Source of the DNA: an uncultured Bacteroidota bacterium
GTDB taxonomy: Bacteria > Bacteroidota > Bacteroidia > Flavobacteriales > Flavobacteriaceae
Assembly: GCA_902626585.1 (NCBI GenBank)
Contig: CACOGA010000013.1
Span: forward strand, 1 to 33,721
Reading direction: 5' to 3'
DNA: 33,721 bases
Position 1 is the stretch's first letter. Each line of letters starts with the position of its first letter. Below are positions 1-8,302 of this stretch, one piece after another. The translations under genes and the position numbers were made by a program. A model generated the notes under the pieces. It had not been told where the DNA came from and ran no database searches. It saw nothing but the letters and a program-made list of their open reading frames with translations.

Positions 1-1
1 G

Positions 2-268
2 ATAAAACACCTTTCTAAAAAGGAATTGTATGTTAGAGATTGTTATGCGTGTGCATCTAAAAAAAACAGGCTGAATTTAAGAACAATATGTGAATATCCA
101 TGGAGTGATATTTTTGCACATAATATGTTCTTGAGGCCTTTGAAAGATGAAAAATTTAATATTGAGTGGACCGTTATTTCAGCACCAAATTTCCAAGCAA
201 ATCCCAAACAAGATGGTATTGATAATAAGAATTTTTCAATAATAAATTTTTCAAAAAAAATTTACTAA
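2..268 (+). pseudogene. pckA: Internal fragment of ATP-dependent phosphoenolpyruvate carboxykinase, broken at its 3' side
   Basis: The frame is open from the left edge, so the true start lies outside the window (the TTG at 26 is internal). The peptide reads like the N-terminal half of PckA: a YVRDCYACA segment, then EYPWSDIFAHNMFLRP, then APNFQANPKQDG and FSIINFSKKI, in the family order. PckA converts oxaloacetate and ATP to PEP in the cytoplasm. Homologues continue from the KKI segment into a GGT..GE.KKG stretch and then the P-loop. Here the similarity stops and TAA follows at 266-268. Everything C-terminal, including the ATP-binding P-loop and metal ligands, is missing, so the product cannot be active. 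The break coincides with an A8 tract where saccharopine dehydrogenase sequence begins in another frame. Family identity is from memory of PckA sequences and is strong; whether the break is biological is not known. Confidence 0.8.
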
Positions 269-279
269 CCGCGTCATAT

Positions 280-1305
280 GTGAGCGACGAAATGAGAGAT
301 CTAAATAAAGACGTAATTGATAACAATCTCATCTTTTTGAATGAAATGGGATTAGACCCAGGAATAGACCATATGAGTGCGAAAAAAATAATTGACAATT
401 TATTAGATGATAATAATAAAATAACATCTTTCAAGTCATATACAGGTGGACTAATAGCGCCTGTGAGTGATAATAATTCTTGGAATTATAAGTTCACTTG
501 GAATCCAAGAAATGTTGTTTTAGCTGGTCAAGGTACTCCAGCAAAATATATTGAAAATCAGAAATATAAATACCTTCCATACAATCGGTTGTTTGAAAAT
601 ACTGAAAGAATTAAAATCAAAGATTATGGAGATTTTGAGGTTTATCCTAATAGAGACTCTCTAAAATATCGGGAACTTTATGGTTTAAAAGATATAGGGA
701 CAATGATTAGGGGGACAATAAGAAAAGTTGGATTTCCAAAATCGTGGAATTTATTGGTAAGACTTGGCTTAACAGACGATAGTTTTAAAATTTCAAATTC
801 AAATGGTATGACGTATAGGGATTTCCTAAATTGTTTTCTTCCTTACCATAAATCTTTATCTGTTGAGAATAAAACAAAAAATCTATTAGGAATTAACGAA
901 GAGGGCTCCGATTGGATTAAACTACAAGAAATAGAATTATTTAGTAACACAAAAAAAATTCCATTGGATAATGCAACTCCAGCCCAAATTTTAGAATATA
1001 TACTAAAGGAGCATTGGAAGTTAGAACATAATGATAAAGATATGATCGTAATGTATCACGAGTTTAAATACACAAATAGCAGTGGTACAAACAATAAAAT
1101 CATTTCTACAATGGGTTGTATTGGTGAAGACAGCATCTATACAGCTATGGCAAAAACTGTTGGTTTACCAATAGCCATTGCTTGTCTTTTGATTTTGAAT
1201 AAAAAAATAAATTTATTAGGCGTTAAAACCCCAATTGATAAAGAAATTTATAAACCAATTCTGCAAGAACTTGAAAATTTTGGAATATCCTTTAATGAGA
1301 AATGA
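280..1305 (+). CDS. Saccharopine dehydrogenase family protein, N-terminally truncated
   Basis: Members of this family act on saccharopine in lysine metabolism, using an N-terminal NAD(P)-binding Rossmann domain. The visible part matches the family from just after that fold: a VSDEMRDL segment, GLDPGIDHMSA, the YTGGLIAP segment, NYKFTWNPRNVVLAGQG, then NRDSLKYR, TYRDFLN, DMIVMYHEF and AMAKTVGLPIAIA, ending with a typical FGISFNEK tail. The start given is a GTG. The same frame is open back to 229 and encodes further family-like residues (KKNLLTASY), so the GTG is internal to the ancestral gene. About 100 residues with the GxGxxG dinucleotide site are missing. The upstream sequence is instead a piece of pckA in a different frame. 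As it stands the enzyme should not bind cofactor. It is a pseudogene if the junction is real, or an intact gene cut by a chimeric assembly. Confidence 0.85.
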   Translation: MSDEMRDLNKDVIDNNLIFLNEMGLDPGIDHMSAKKIIDNLLDDNNKITSFKSYTGGLIAPVSDNNSWNYKFTWNPRNVVLAGQGTPAKYIENQKYKYLPYNRLFENTERIKIKDYGDFEVYPNRDSLKYRELYGLKDIGTMIRGTIRKVGFPKSWNLLVRLGLTDDSFKISNSNGMTYRDFLNCFLPYHKSLSVENKTKNLLGINEEGSDWIKLQEIELFSNTKKIPLDNATPAQILEYILKEHWKLEHNDKDMIVMYHEFKYTNSSGTNNKIISTMGCIGEDSIYTAMAKTVGLPIAIACLLILNKKINLLGVKTPIDKEIYKPILQELENFGISFNEK

Positions 1306-1364
1306 TATTGAAAGTTAGAAGGCATAGTGTTGTCTGCTTTAGACAACATACACATCATATTTAA

Positions 1365-1392
1365 TTTGATTAATTTTAATTGAATATCTTTG
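1365..1392 (+). promoter_or_regulatory. Bacteroidota-type promoter for the LVIVD lipoprotein gene
   Basis: A -33-like TTTG at 1365-1368 and a -7 element TATCTTTG at 1385-1392 (consensus TAnnTTTG) are separated by 16 bases. The -7 box lies 19 bases before the ATG at 1412, which implies a very short leader. The fit is by eye; the spacer is slightly shorter than usual. Confidence 0.55.
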
Positions 1393-1411
1393 TTCCCCAT
1401 TTGATTAAATT

Positions 1412-2911
1412 ATGAATTTCGGTTTTATAAAAATATTTACAATTCTTTTTTCAACTATTTTACTGATATTTAGTATTCAAAGTTGTCAGAATGAGTCAAT
1501 AGACCAAAATTATGCTGATAATGACTCTGACGGGTTTTATGATCTAGTCGACAATTGCCCCTTAGTTTCAAACCCTGATCAAGCAGATAGTAATTCAGAT
1601 GGAATTGGAGACATTTGCTCAGATATTGATGAAGATGGAATTATTGATGCGGAAGACAATTGTCCTGAAAATTACAATCCATATCAATTTGACGAAGATG
1701 GAGATGGAATTGGTAATTCTTGTGATCTTGTTGATTTTACATCACTTCCATGCATTGATGGGCTTGCGGGAGAATACCCTTGCAATGGATATAGTTTAAT
1801 TGGTCATTTATCAATCGAAAATCTTAGTATTGATTTTGTTGAAAATACCAGGGTAAATGATTCGTGGGGGTGGAAAGATCCTGAAACCGGAAAAGAATAT
1901 GCGATTGTTGGTCTATCATCACATACGTCCTTTGTTGATATGAGTGACCCAGATAATTTATTATTAATTGGAGTTATTCCTACAGCCTCTGTGAACAGTA
2001 TCTGGAGGGATATTAAAGTTTATAATGACTACGCGTTTATAGTAAGTGAAGCATCAAATCATGGTATGCAGATATTTGATTTGACAAGATTAAGAAATGC
2101 AGAAAATATACCAATTGTTTTTTCTCCAGATGCGCATTTTACCGATTTTGGAAGAGCACATAATATTGTTATAAATGAAGAATCAGGCTATGCATACCCT
2201 GTTGGAAATCAAGACCCCGGAAGAGACTTTACAAGAGACGGTGATCATGAAGGAGGTTTATTTGACGGAGGTCCTATTTTTGTCAATATTCAAAATCCAA
2301 CATCCCCTATTATGGAGGGCGGATTTAGTGATGCTGGCTATTGCCATGATGCTCAAGCGGTAATATATAATGGACCTGACGATGAGCACGTTGGGAAGGA
2401 AATCATAATCGGAAGTAATGCGCAACATGTAGATATCATTGACGTAACGGATAAATCAAATCCTATACTAATTTCTTCAATAGTATATGAAAATACGCAC
2501 TATACACATCAGGGCTGGTTAACTGATGATCACAAATATTTTATTGTAGGTGACGAATTAGATGAAGCTGCTGATGGAATTAATACAAGAAGTATAGTTT
2601 TAGATTTAACTGACCTAGATAATCCGGAATTACATTTTGATTATTATGGTCCAACTTTGGCAATTGATCATAATGGCTACGTTGTGGGGAATAGATTTTA
2701 TTTAGCTAGTTATAAAGCAGGACTCAGAGAAATTGATATCAGTCAAATAGATGCACAACAAATGACAGAAGTAGGCTATTTTGATTCATATCCCCAGGGT
2801 GATGGCACTGGATTTAGTGGTGCTTGGAGTATTTACCCATTTCACGCTAGCAGAAACATTATAATCAGTGATATACAAAACGGCCTGTTTGTGGTGAAAA
2901 GAGAAAACTAA
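1412..2911 (+). CDS. Exported lipoprotein with thrombospondin type 3 repeats and an LVIVD (choice-of-anchor B type) propeller
   Basis: A hydrophobic signal segment ends in the lipobox IQSC, so Cys25 is probably the lipidated residue. Residues of about 35-105 form tandem thrombospondin type 3 repeats: alternating D-x-D-x-D-G loops (DNDSDGFYD, DSNSDGIGD, DIDEDGIID, DEDGDGIG) with NCP and IC/SC cysteines. These bind calcium in other proteins. The rest, about 130-499, has the recurring pattern of choice-of-anchor B / LVIVD proteins: SSHTSFVDMSDP, WRDIKVYNDYAFIVSEA, HNIVINEESGYAY, WLTDDHKYFIVGDE and FYLASYKAGLREIDIS, which is a beta-propeller-like surface domain. It is transcribed alone and converges on leuS. 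Substrate or ligand is unknown. A cell-surface adhesive or binding role is inference. No sorting signal for the type 9 secretion system is evident. Confidence 0.85.
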   Translation: MNFGFIKIFTILFSTILLIFSIQSCQNESIDQNYADNDSDGFYDLVDNCPLVSNPDQADSNSDGIGDICSDIDEDGIIDAEDNCPENYNPYQFDEDGDGIGNSCDLVDFTSLPCIDGLAGEYPCNGYSLIGHLSIENLSIDFVENTRVNDSWGWKDPETGKEYAIVGLSSHTSFVDMSDPDNLLLIGVIPTASVNSIWRDIKVYNDYAFIVSEASNHGMQIFDLTRLRNAENIPIVFSPDAHFTDFGRAHNIVINEESGYAYPVGNQDPGRDFTRDGDHEGGLFDGGPIFVNIQNPTSPIMEGGFSDAGYCHDAQAVIYNGPDDEHVGKEIIIGSNAQHVDIIDVTDKSNPILISSIVYENTHYTHQGWLTDDHKYFIVGDELDEAADGINTRSIVLDLTDLDNPELHFDYYGPTLAIDHNGYVVGNRFYLASYKAGLREIDISQIDAQQMTEVGYFDSYPQGDGTGFSGAWSIYPFHASRNIIISDIQNGLFVVKREN

Positions 2912-2929
2912 ATTTACCACACTAAAACT

Positions 2930-5614
2930 TTATATAACAAAGTTTATAATTTTTCCAGGGATTACTATGACCCTCTTAGGTTGTTTACCATCCAGTTTTT
3001 TTAGAAAATTTTTATCTGAAAGAATTGCCTTTTCTATATCTTGTTTTGATAAGGCAGTTGATAATTCAATTTTATATCTCAATTTACCATTAATAGAAAC
3101 TGGATATATTTTTGTGTTTTCTTCTAAATGGGATTCAATATAATCCGGGAAAGTTGAGAAAACTATTGATTCCGTATTTCCTATTTTCTCCCAAATTTCT
3201 TCACAAATATGAGGGGCGAAAGGAGACAATACTATCAATAGTGGTTCTAATATGTCTTTACTTTTACAATTTTGTGAAGTTAATTCATTTACCGTAATCA
3301 TTAATGAAGAAACAGCTGTGTTAAATGAAAAAGTTTCAATATCTGAGGAAACCTTTTTTATACATTTGTGTAAAGTTTTTAAGGAACCATCAGTTGGTTT
3401 TGAATTATCTATTCTTAATTCATCGGAATTAAAATAAAGTTTCCAAAACTTTTTTAAGAAATTGTGAACACCTGAAATTCCAGCGGTATTCCATGGCTTG
3501 GATTGTTCAAGTGGGCCAAGAAACATTTCATACATCCTCAGAGTGTCAGTTCCAAATTTTTCACATACTTCGTCAGGATTAACAACATTGTATTTTGATT
3601 TTGACATTTTTTCAACTTCCCTATGAACTTTAAAAACTTTATCAAACTCAAAAAACCCTTCCTTAAATTTGGGATTTTCTTTTTTCAATAAATCTATATC
3701 TAATTCGTTTTTTTCATTAACATATTTAATGTCAACTAGGATTTTTTGAGTGCTATATTTATTTTCCAATTCAGACGAAACATAACCAGTTTGATTAGTT
3801 TTTCTAAAAATATATGCGCTATTTCCTAGAATCATTCCTTGATTGACCAATTTTTTAAAAGGTTCTTTTGTATTAACATAGCCTAAGTCATATAACACCT
3901 TGTGCCAAAATCTAGAATATAATAAATGTAATACAGCATGCTCAGCTCCACCTATATATAAATCGACTGGCATCCAATATTTTATACTATCTTCCGATGC
4001 AAACTCTACATGGTTATTTGGATCCAAAAATCTTAAATAATACCAACATGATCCAGCCCATTGAGGCATTGTATTAGTTTCTCTTAGATATTCCTTCCCT
4101 TCAATTGAAATAGTCTTCCATTCATGATTTCTAGCCAAAGGAGACATACCATCATCCGTTGGAAGATATGAATCAACCTCAGGTAACTCAAGAGGTAAAT
4201 CTTTTTCGTCTACTGCTTTTGTACCAGCTTTAGAATGTAGAATTGGAATTGGCTCACCCCAATATCTTTGTCTTGTAAATATCCAATCTCTTAGCTTATA
4301 GTTTATAGTCTTTTTTCCTTCTCCATTTTTTTCTAAAATCTCTGTAACTATATCTTTAAATTTTAGACTATCGATTCCGTTGAATTCACCCGAGTTAATA
4401 ATCTGACCTGATCCTGAGTAAAACTCTTCATCACTTTTTATAACTTTTAATATTTTAAGATTAAACTTATTTGCAAACTCAAAGTCTCTTTCATCGTGAG
4501 CTGGTACTGCCATTATTGCTCCAGTTCCGTATCCATACAATACGTAGTCAGAGACCCATATGGGTATTTTATTTTTTGACATAGGGTTTATCGCATATGC
4601 CCCAGTGAATACACCTGTTTTATTTTTTTGATTCTCCTGCCTTTCGAGATCACTTTTTGACAAAGCTGTTTCTTTGTATTCATTTATTTCTTTTTTTTGA
4701 TCTTCTGTTACAATTGAGTTAAGGATTGGATGCTCAGGTGCAAGAACCAAGTAAGTTGCCCCAAAAATAGTATCAGGTCTAGTTGTGAATACTTCAATTT
4801 TTTTATCATTTTCTAATTGAAAACTTACTTCACAACCTTCTGATCTTCCAATCCAATTTCTTTGAGATGTTTTAATAGATTCAGGCCAATCTAAAGTATC
4901 TAAGTCAGTAAGGAGCCTATCAGCATAATCAGTAATTCTCATAACCCATTGTTTCATGGGTTTTCTAACTACCGGAAATCCGCCTCTTTCGCTGAGTCCG
5001 CCTATAACCTCTTCGTTAGCAAGCACAGTACCCAACTCTTCACACCAATTAACATCTATTGTATCAATGTATGCTAATCTTCTATCATCAATGAACTTAT
5101 TTTTTTCTAATTCAGTCAAACCTTCAGGAATATTTAATTCAGAAATTTTAACTGCCTTATTTTTTTCTTTATCAAAGTAAGAATTATAGAGTTTTAAAAA
5201 AATCCATTGAGTCCACTTATAATAGCGGCTGTCACTGGTCTTTATCTCTCTACTCCAATCATATGATAAACCTAGTCTGTTTAATTGTTCTTTAAACCTT
5301 AAAATATTATTCTCAGTTGTAATTTTGGGATGTTGACCCGTTTTTATTGCATATTGTTCAGCAGGCAATCCAAACGAATCAAATCCCATTGGATGTAAAA
5401 CATTAAAGCCCTTTAATCTTTTGTATCTTGATATTATGTCTGATGCAATGTATCCTAGAGGATGTCCGACGTGTAATCCCGATCCAGACGGGTATGGAAA
5501 CATATCAAGAACATAATACTTTGGTAAATCAGATTTATTGTTTGCTTTGTAAATCTTTTTTTCATGCCAATATTTTTGCCATTTTTCTTCTATACTTATA
5601 AAATTGTATTCCAT
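2930..5614 (-). CDS. leuS: Leucyl-tRNA synthetase
   Basis: This class Ia synthetase charges tRNA-Leu in the cytoplasm. From the start chosen here the HIGH-type signature HVGH is at residues 48-51, after KYYVLDMFPYPSGSG. A CP1 editing domain follows, with the threonine-rich TTRPDT and the conserved AVPAHDERD segment. The KMSKS loop lies near residue 670, followed by the anticodon-binding helical domain. Length (894 residues) is normal. The frame is open back to an ATG at 5662, but homologues begin with a segment like MEYN..SIEEKWQKYW. There are two adjacent ATG codons at 5617 and 5614, and a promoter -7 element at 5639-5646 lies inside the longer version, so 5614 or 5617 is preferred. It is convergent with the lipoprotein gene and divergent from ftsX. 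Confidence 0.97.
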   Translation of the reverse strand: MEYNFISIEEKWQKYWHEKKIYKANNKSDLPKYYVLDMFPYPSGSGLHVGHPLGYIASDIISRYKRLKGFNVLHPMGFDSFGLPAEQYAIKTGQHPKITTENNILRFKEQLNRLGLSYDWSREIKTSDSRYYKWTQWIFLKLYNSYFDKEKNKAVKISELNIPEGLTELEKNKFIDDRRLAYIDTIDVNWCEELGTVLANEEVIGGLSERGGFPVVRKPMKQWVMRITDYADRLLTDLDTLDWPESIKTSQRNWIGRSEGCEVSFQLENDKKIEVFTTRPDTIFGATYLVLAPEHPILNSIVTEDQKKEINEYKETALSKSDLERQENQKNKTGVFTGAYAINPMSKNKIPIWVSDYVLYGYGTGAIMAVPAHDERDFEFANKFNLKILKVIKSDEEFYSGSGQIINSGEFNGIDSLKFKDIVTEILEKNGEGKKTINYKLRDWIFTRQRYWGEPIPILHSKAGTKAVDEKDLPLELPEVDSYLPTDDGMSPLARNHEWKTISIEGKEYLRETNTMPQWAGSCWYYLRFLDPNNHVEFASEDSIKYWMPVDLYIGGAEHAVLHLLYSRFWHKVLYDLGYVNTKEPFKKLVNQGMILGNSAYIFRKTNQTGYVSSELENKYSTQKILVDIKYVNEKNELDIDLLKKENPKFKEGFFEFDKVFKVHREVEKMSKSKYNVVNPDEVCEKFGTDTLRMYEMFLGPLEQSKPWNTAGISGVHNFLKKFWKLYFNSDELRIDNSKPTDGSLKTLHKCIKKVSSDIETFSFNTAVSSLMITVNELTSQNCKSKDILEPLLIVLSPFAPHICEEIWEKIGNTESIVFSTFPDYIESHLEENTKIYPVSINGKLRYKIELSTALSKQDIEKAILSDKNFLKKLDGKQPKRVIVIPGKIINFVI

Positions 5615-5638
5615 CATATTTATATTGACCCAAAAAAA

Positions 5639-5646
5639 CAAATTTA
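5639..5646 (-). promoter_or_regulatory. Candidate -7 element for leuS
   Basis: The minus strand reads TAAATTTG, a full match to the Bacteroidota TAnnTTTG box, 22-25 bases before the twin ATG codons of leuS. No convincing -33 box was found at the usual spacing. The position supports the shorter leuS start. Confidence 0.45.
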
Positions 5647-5736
5647 CATTTTCTACTAACAATAGAAAATCTTTTTAATTATTGATTTCTTCATTACTTT
5701 TATGGATATAAAATTTAATAAATAGTACTCTTGTTG

Positions 5737-6597
5737 ATGAATATCAAAAACCAAAGACTTTTTACATCCTATGTTTCGATAACCGTAATAATTTCAATAG
5801 TATTATTTCTATTTGGTTTTTTTGGAATTTTCTTCATAAGCTCTAACTCAATTGCAAACTCGTTTAAGGAAAACTTTTCCATTTCTATTTTTTTTAAGGA
5901 AAATGCTAAAAATATTGAAATAATCCAATTGCAAAATGAGTTGCTAATGAGTAGTTATATTGAAAAATTAAAATATATTTCTAAGGACGATGCACTACTA
6001 ATAATGAAAGATGAATATGGTCAAGATTTTATTAAAGAATTGGGATTTAATCCACTTCTTAATTCGATTGACATTAATTTAAAAAGTGAATTTGTTGAAT
6101 CTAAATCATTGGATAGTATCTCAGCAATAATCAGCAAGAAAAAATATGTTGACGAGATCACTTATGATAAAAATTTAATCAATACGATTAATAATAACAT
6201 AAAAAGAATTTCATTTTGGCTCATACCGTCTATTGTAATATTATTACTAATTACATTTTTGATTATCAACAGTTCTATTCGTCTATCAATCTACTCAAAT
6301 AGGCAACTAATTAAAACCATGCAACTTGTTGGAGCTACTAAAAGTTTTATCAGAAAGCCATTCATTAAAACTAATATTTTTTTGAGTTTGATTTCTTCCT
6401 TAATATCAATAACTATGATTATATCACTGATTTATTATGTTGACTTAAATATTTCATTTATCGACAATATTGAAATTCAATCATTATTTTTACTATTCAT
6501 AATAATTACAGTTCTTGGAATGATTATTAGCTATATTAGTACATTCTTTGCAACACAGAATATTTTAAAAATTAAAGCTGATAATTTAGATATTTAA
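5737..6597 (+). CDS. ftsX: Cell division protein FtsX, ABC-transporter-like permease
   Basis: FtsX pairs with the ATPase FtsE at the septum and controls peptidoglycan hydrolases through its periplasmic domain. The sequence has the family layout: a transmembrane helix near residues 15-38, an extracytoplasmic domain of about 130 residues, and three more helices in the C-terminal part (about 165-188, 215-238 and 250-275). The segment before helix 3, RQLIKTMQLVGATKSFIRKPF, is the family's cytoplasmic motif. The frame is open from TTG at 5731, but ATG at 5737 gives a normal N-terminus. It is the first gene of a tight operon (2-base gap to the next gene). FtsE is not in the window; in this phylum ftsE is usually elsewhere. 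Confidence 0.93.
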   Translation: MNIKNQRLFTSYVSITVIISIVLFLFGFFGIFFISSNSIANSFKENFSISIFFKENAKNIEIIQLQNELLMSSYIEKLKYISKDDALLIMKDEYGQDFIKELGFNPLLNSIDINLKSEFVESKSLDSISAIISKKKYVDEITYDKNLINTINNNIKRISFWLIPSIVILLLITFLIINSSIRLSIYSNRQLIKTMQLVGATKSFIRKPFIKTNIFLSLISSLISITMIISLIYYVDLNISFIDNIEIQSLFLLFIIITVLGMIISYISTFFATQNILKIKADNLDI

Positions 6598-6599
6598 AT

Positions 6600-6830
6600 A
6601 TGAAAAAGAAAAAAACTTTTTTATTTGATAAATCAAATTATAAATATGTAATTATTGGCATCCTTTTCATAATATTGGGTTTTGTTTTAATGTCCGGTGG
6701 TGGGAGTGATAATCCTAATGTATTTTCTGAGGAAATATACAGCTTTAGAAGGATTAGAGTTGCACCTGCATTGATATTAATTGGCTTTGGAATCCAGGTT
6801 TACGCTATTCTAAAATCTCCAAAGAAATAA
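6600..6830 (+). CDS. DUF3098 small membrane protein
   Basis: A 76-residue protein with a basic cytoplasmic N-terminus and two predicted transmembrane helices (about 17-33 and 55-71). Between them is a short loop containing MSGGGSDNPNVFSEEIYSFRRIRVAP. The length, helix spacing and the RR.RVAP.L...G segment match DUF3098, a Bacteroidota family normally sandwiched between ftsX and uppP, as here (2-base gaps on both sides). No biochemical role is known to me. The constant gene order suggests a link to cell-wall synthesis or division, which is inference. Confidence 0.85.
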   Translation: MKKKKTFLFDKSNYKYVIIGILFIILGFVLMSGGGSDNPNVFSEEIYSFRRIRVAPALILIGFGIQVYAILKSPKK

Positions 6831-6832
6831 AG

Positions 6833-7618
6833 ATGAATGAAATCGATGCTATCGTTCTTGGCATAATTCAGGGTTTGACTGAGTTTTTGCCGGTTTCTTC
6901 GAGCGGCCATTTGGAAATTGCCAGAACACTTCTTGATACTAAACAATTAGCCTCTGATAATCTTTTAATGACCTCTATATTACATTTTGCAACTGCATTG
7001 AGTACAATTATTGTTTTTAAAGAAGATATTTTAGATATATTTTTTGGTTTATCAAAGAAAAAAAATAAAAATAGTAAATCATACGTAATTAAGATTTTGA
7101 TAGCTATCATACCAGCGGGAATTATTGGTTTTTTTATGAGTGAAGAAATAGAATTTCTTTTTTCTGGAAATATGCAACTAGTTGGAATGATGTTAGTAAT
7201 CACTGGAATACTTCTTTTTCTGACAAAGGTTATAAAATCAAAAAATTTTGAAATAAATAATAAACACGCATTTATTATTGGATTATCTCAAGCGCTAGCC
7301 GTAGTTCCAGGAATTTCTAGATCAGGTGCGACTATATGTACATCTATTTTTTTGGGAAACAATAAAAGTGAATCAGCTAAATTTTCTTTCTTAATTGTCA
7401 TACCCGTAATATTTGGCGCAATACTAAAAGATGTCATTTATGGGAATATGTTTAATAATGATGTTGAATTTAAAATTTTAATAATTGGATTTATTTCTGC
7501 ATTTATAACAGGGGTTTTAGCGTGTAGACTAATGATAAAAATTGTTGAGAAAAACAATCTGATATATTTTAGTTTTTATTGCTTTATTTTGGGGTTATCA
7601 TCAATATTTTTTCTTTAA
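6833..7618 (+). CDS. uppP: Undecaprenyl-diphosphatase (BacA/UppP family)
   Basis: This integral membrane phosphatase recycles undecaprenyl pyrophosphate to the monophosphate carrier needed for peptidoglycan and polysaccharide export. Both family signatures are present: GLTEFLPVSSSGHL near residues 15-28 (catalytic Glu and Ser-rich loop) and VPGISRSGAT near residues 157-167 (catalytic Arg). There are about seven to eight hydrophobic helices. Length of 261 residues is typical. It is the third gene of the ftsX-DUF3098-uppP-truB operon. Confidence 0.97.
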   Translation: MNEIDAIVLGIIQGLTEFLPVSSSGHLEIARTLLDTKQLASDNLLMTSILHFATALSTIIVFKEDILDIFFGLSKKKNKNSKSYVIKILIAIIPAGIIGFFMSEEIEFLFSGNMQLVGMMLVITGILLFLTKVIKSKNFEINNKHAFIIGLSQALAVVPGISRSGATICTSIFLGNNKSESAKFSFLIVIPVIFGAILKDVIYGNMFNNDVEFKILIIGFISAFITGVLACRLMIKIVEKNNLIYFSFYCFILGLSSIFFL

Positions 7619-7619
7619 T

Positions 7620-8300
7620 ATGAGCTTAGATTTCCAAAAAGGTGAAATGATTCTTATCGACAAAGAATTGAATTGGACTTCATTTGATGTTGTAAGTAAA
7701 TTAAGAAATTCTATCAAAAAGAAATTTAATATTAAAAAAATAAAAGTTGGACATGCAGGTACATTAGATCCCCTTGCATCTGGACTATTATTAATTTGCA
7801 CTGGAAAATTGACAAAAAAAATAAATGATTTTTCAGATTTAGACAAAAGCTATATTGGAACATTTACGATTGGGTCCACAACACCATCGTATGATCTCGA
7901 AACAAAACCCAATATAAACTACCCTACTGCACATATCACAGAGGATTTAATCATTGAAACCTCAAAAGAGTTTATTGGAAAAATTGAACAAAAGCCACCA
8001 GCTTTTTCTGCGGTTAAAAAAGATGGTATCAGATTGTATAAGCTAGCTAGAAAAGGAATTGAGGTTAACGTAAAAAAAAGAGGAGTTACAATTTATGAAT
8101 TTCAAATTAAGGCAATAAATTTTCCTGAAGTTGATTTTTATGTTAAATGTAGTAAGGGTACCTATGTAAGATCACTTGCTCATGATTTTGGGAAAAAATT
8201 AGATTCGGGAGCACACCTTTCCAGGCTTAGAAGAACATCTATAGGGGAATTTTCTGTTGAGAAATCAGTGAAATTGATGGATTTTATTAGACATATGTAG
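7620..8300 (+). CDS. truB: tRNA pseudouridine(55) synthase TruB
   Basis: TruB makes pseudouridine 55 in the T-loop of tRNAs. The catalytic motif GHAGTLDPLASGLL lies near residues 43-57 and holds the nucleophile Asp. Further family segments are QKPPAFSAVKKDGIRLYKLARKG and KCSKGTYVRSLAHDFG. At 226 residues it lacks the C-terminal PUA extension of the E. coli enzyme, which is normal for this phylum. It begins one base after the uppP stop and converges tail-to-tail with the PPK2 gene with a 2-base gap. Confidence 0.96.
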   Translation: MSLDFQKGEMILIDKELNWTSFDVVSKLRNSIKKKFNIKKIKVGHAGTLDPLASGLLLICTGKLTKKINDFSDLDKSYIGTFTIGSTTPSYDLETKPNINYPTAHITEDLIIETSKEFIGKIEQKPPAFSAVKKDGIRLYKLARKGIEVNVKKRGVTIYEFQIKAINFPEVDFYVKCSKGTYVRSLAHDFGKKLDSGAHLSRLRRTSIGEFSVEKSVKLMDFIRHM

Positions 8301-8302
8301 CT

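Noticed and set aside
1328-1348. Inverted repeat TGTTGTCT / AGACAACA after the saccharopine dehydrogenase gene, as a terminator
   Set aside because: The 8-bp stem is good but the following bases (TACACATC) are not a T-tract, so it is not listed as an intrinsic terminator. It may still be a Rho-independent-like pause or mRNA end.
2925-2945. AAACTTT / AAAGTTT hairpin between the LVIVD gene and leuS
   Set aside because: The stem is only A/T-rich apart from one G-C pair and lies partly inside leuS. It is too weak to call as a terminator.
5615-5662. Longer leuS N-terminus starting at 5662
   Set aside because: The extra residues do not resemble LeuRS and a -7 promoter box lies within them; the twin ATG at 5617/5614 fits the family start.
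6868-7203. Long minus-strand ORF inside uppP
   Set aside because: It is a shadow of uppP codon structure with no recognisable domain. Other overlapping ORFs, for example 14143-14472 and 16900-17151, were dropped for the same reason.
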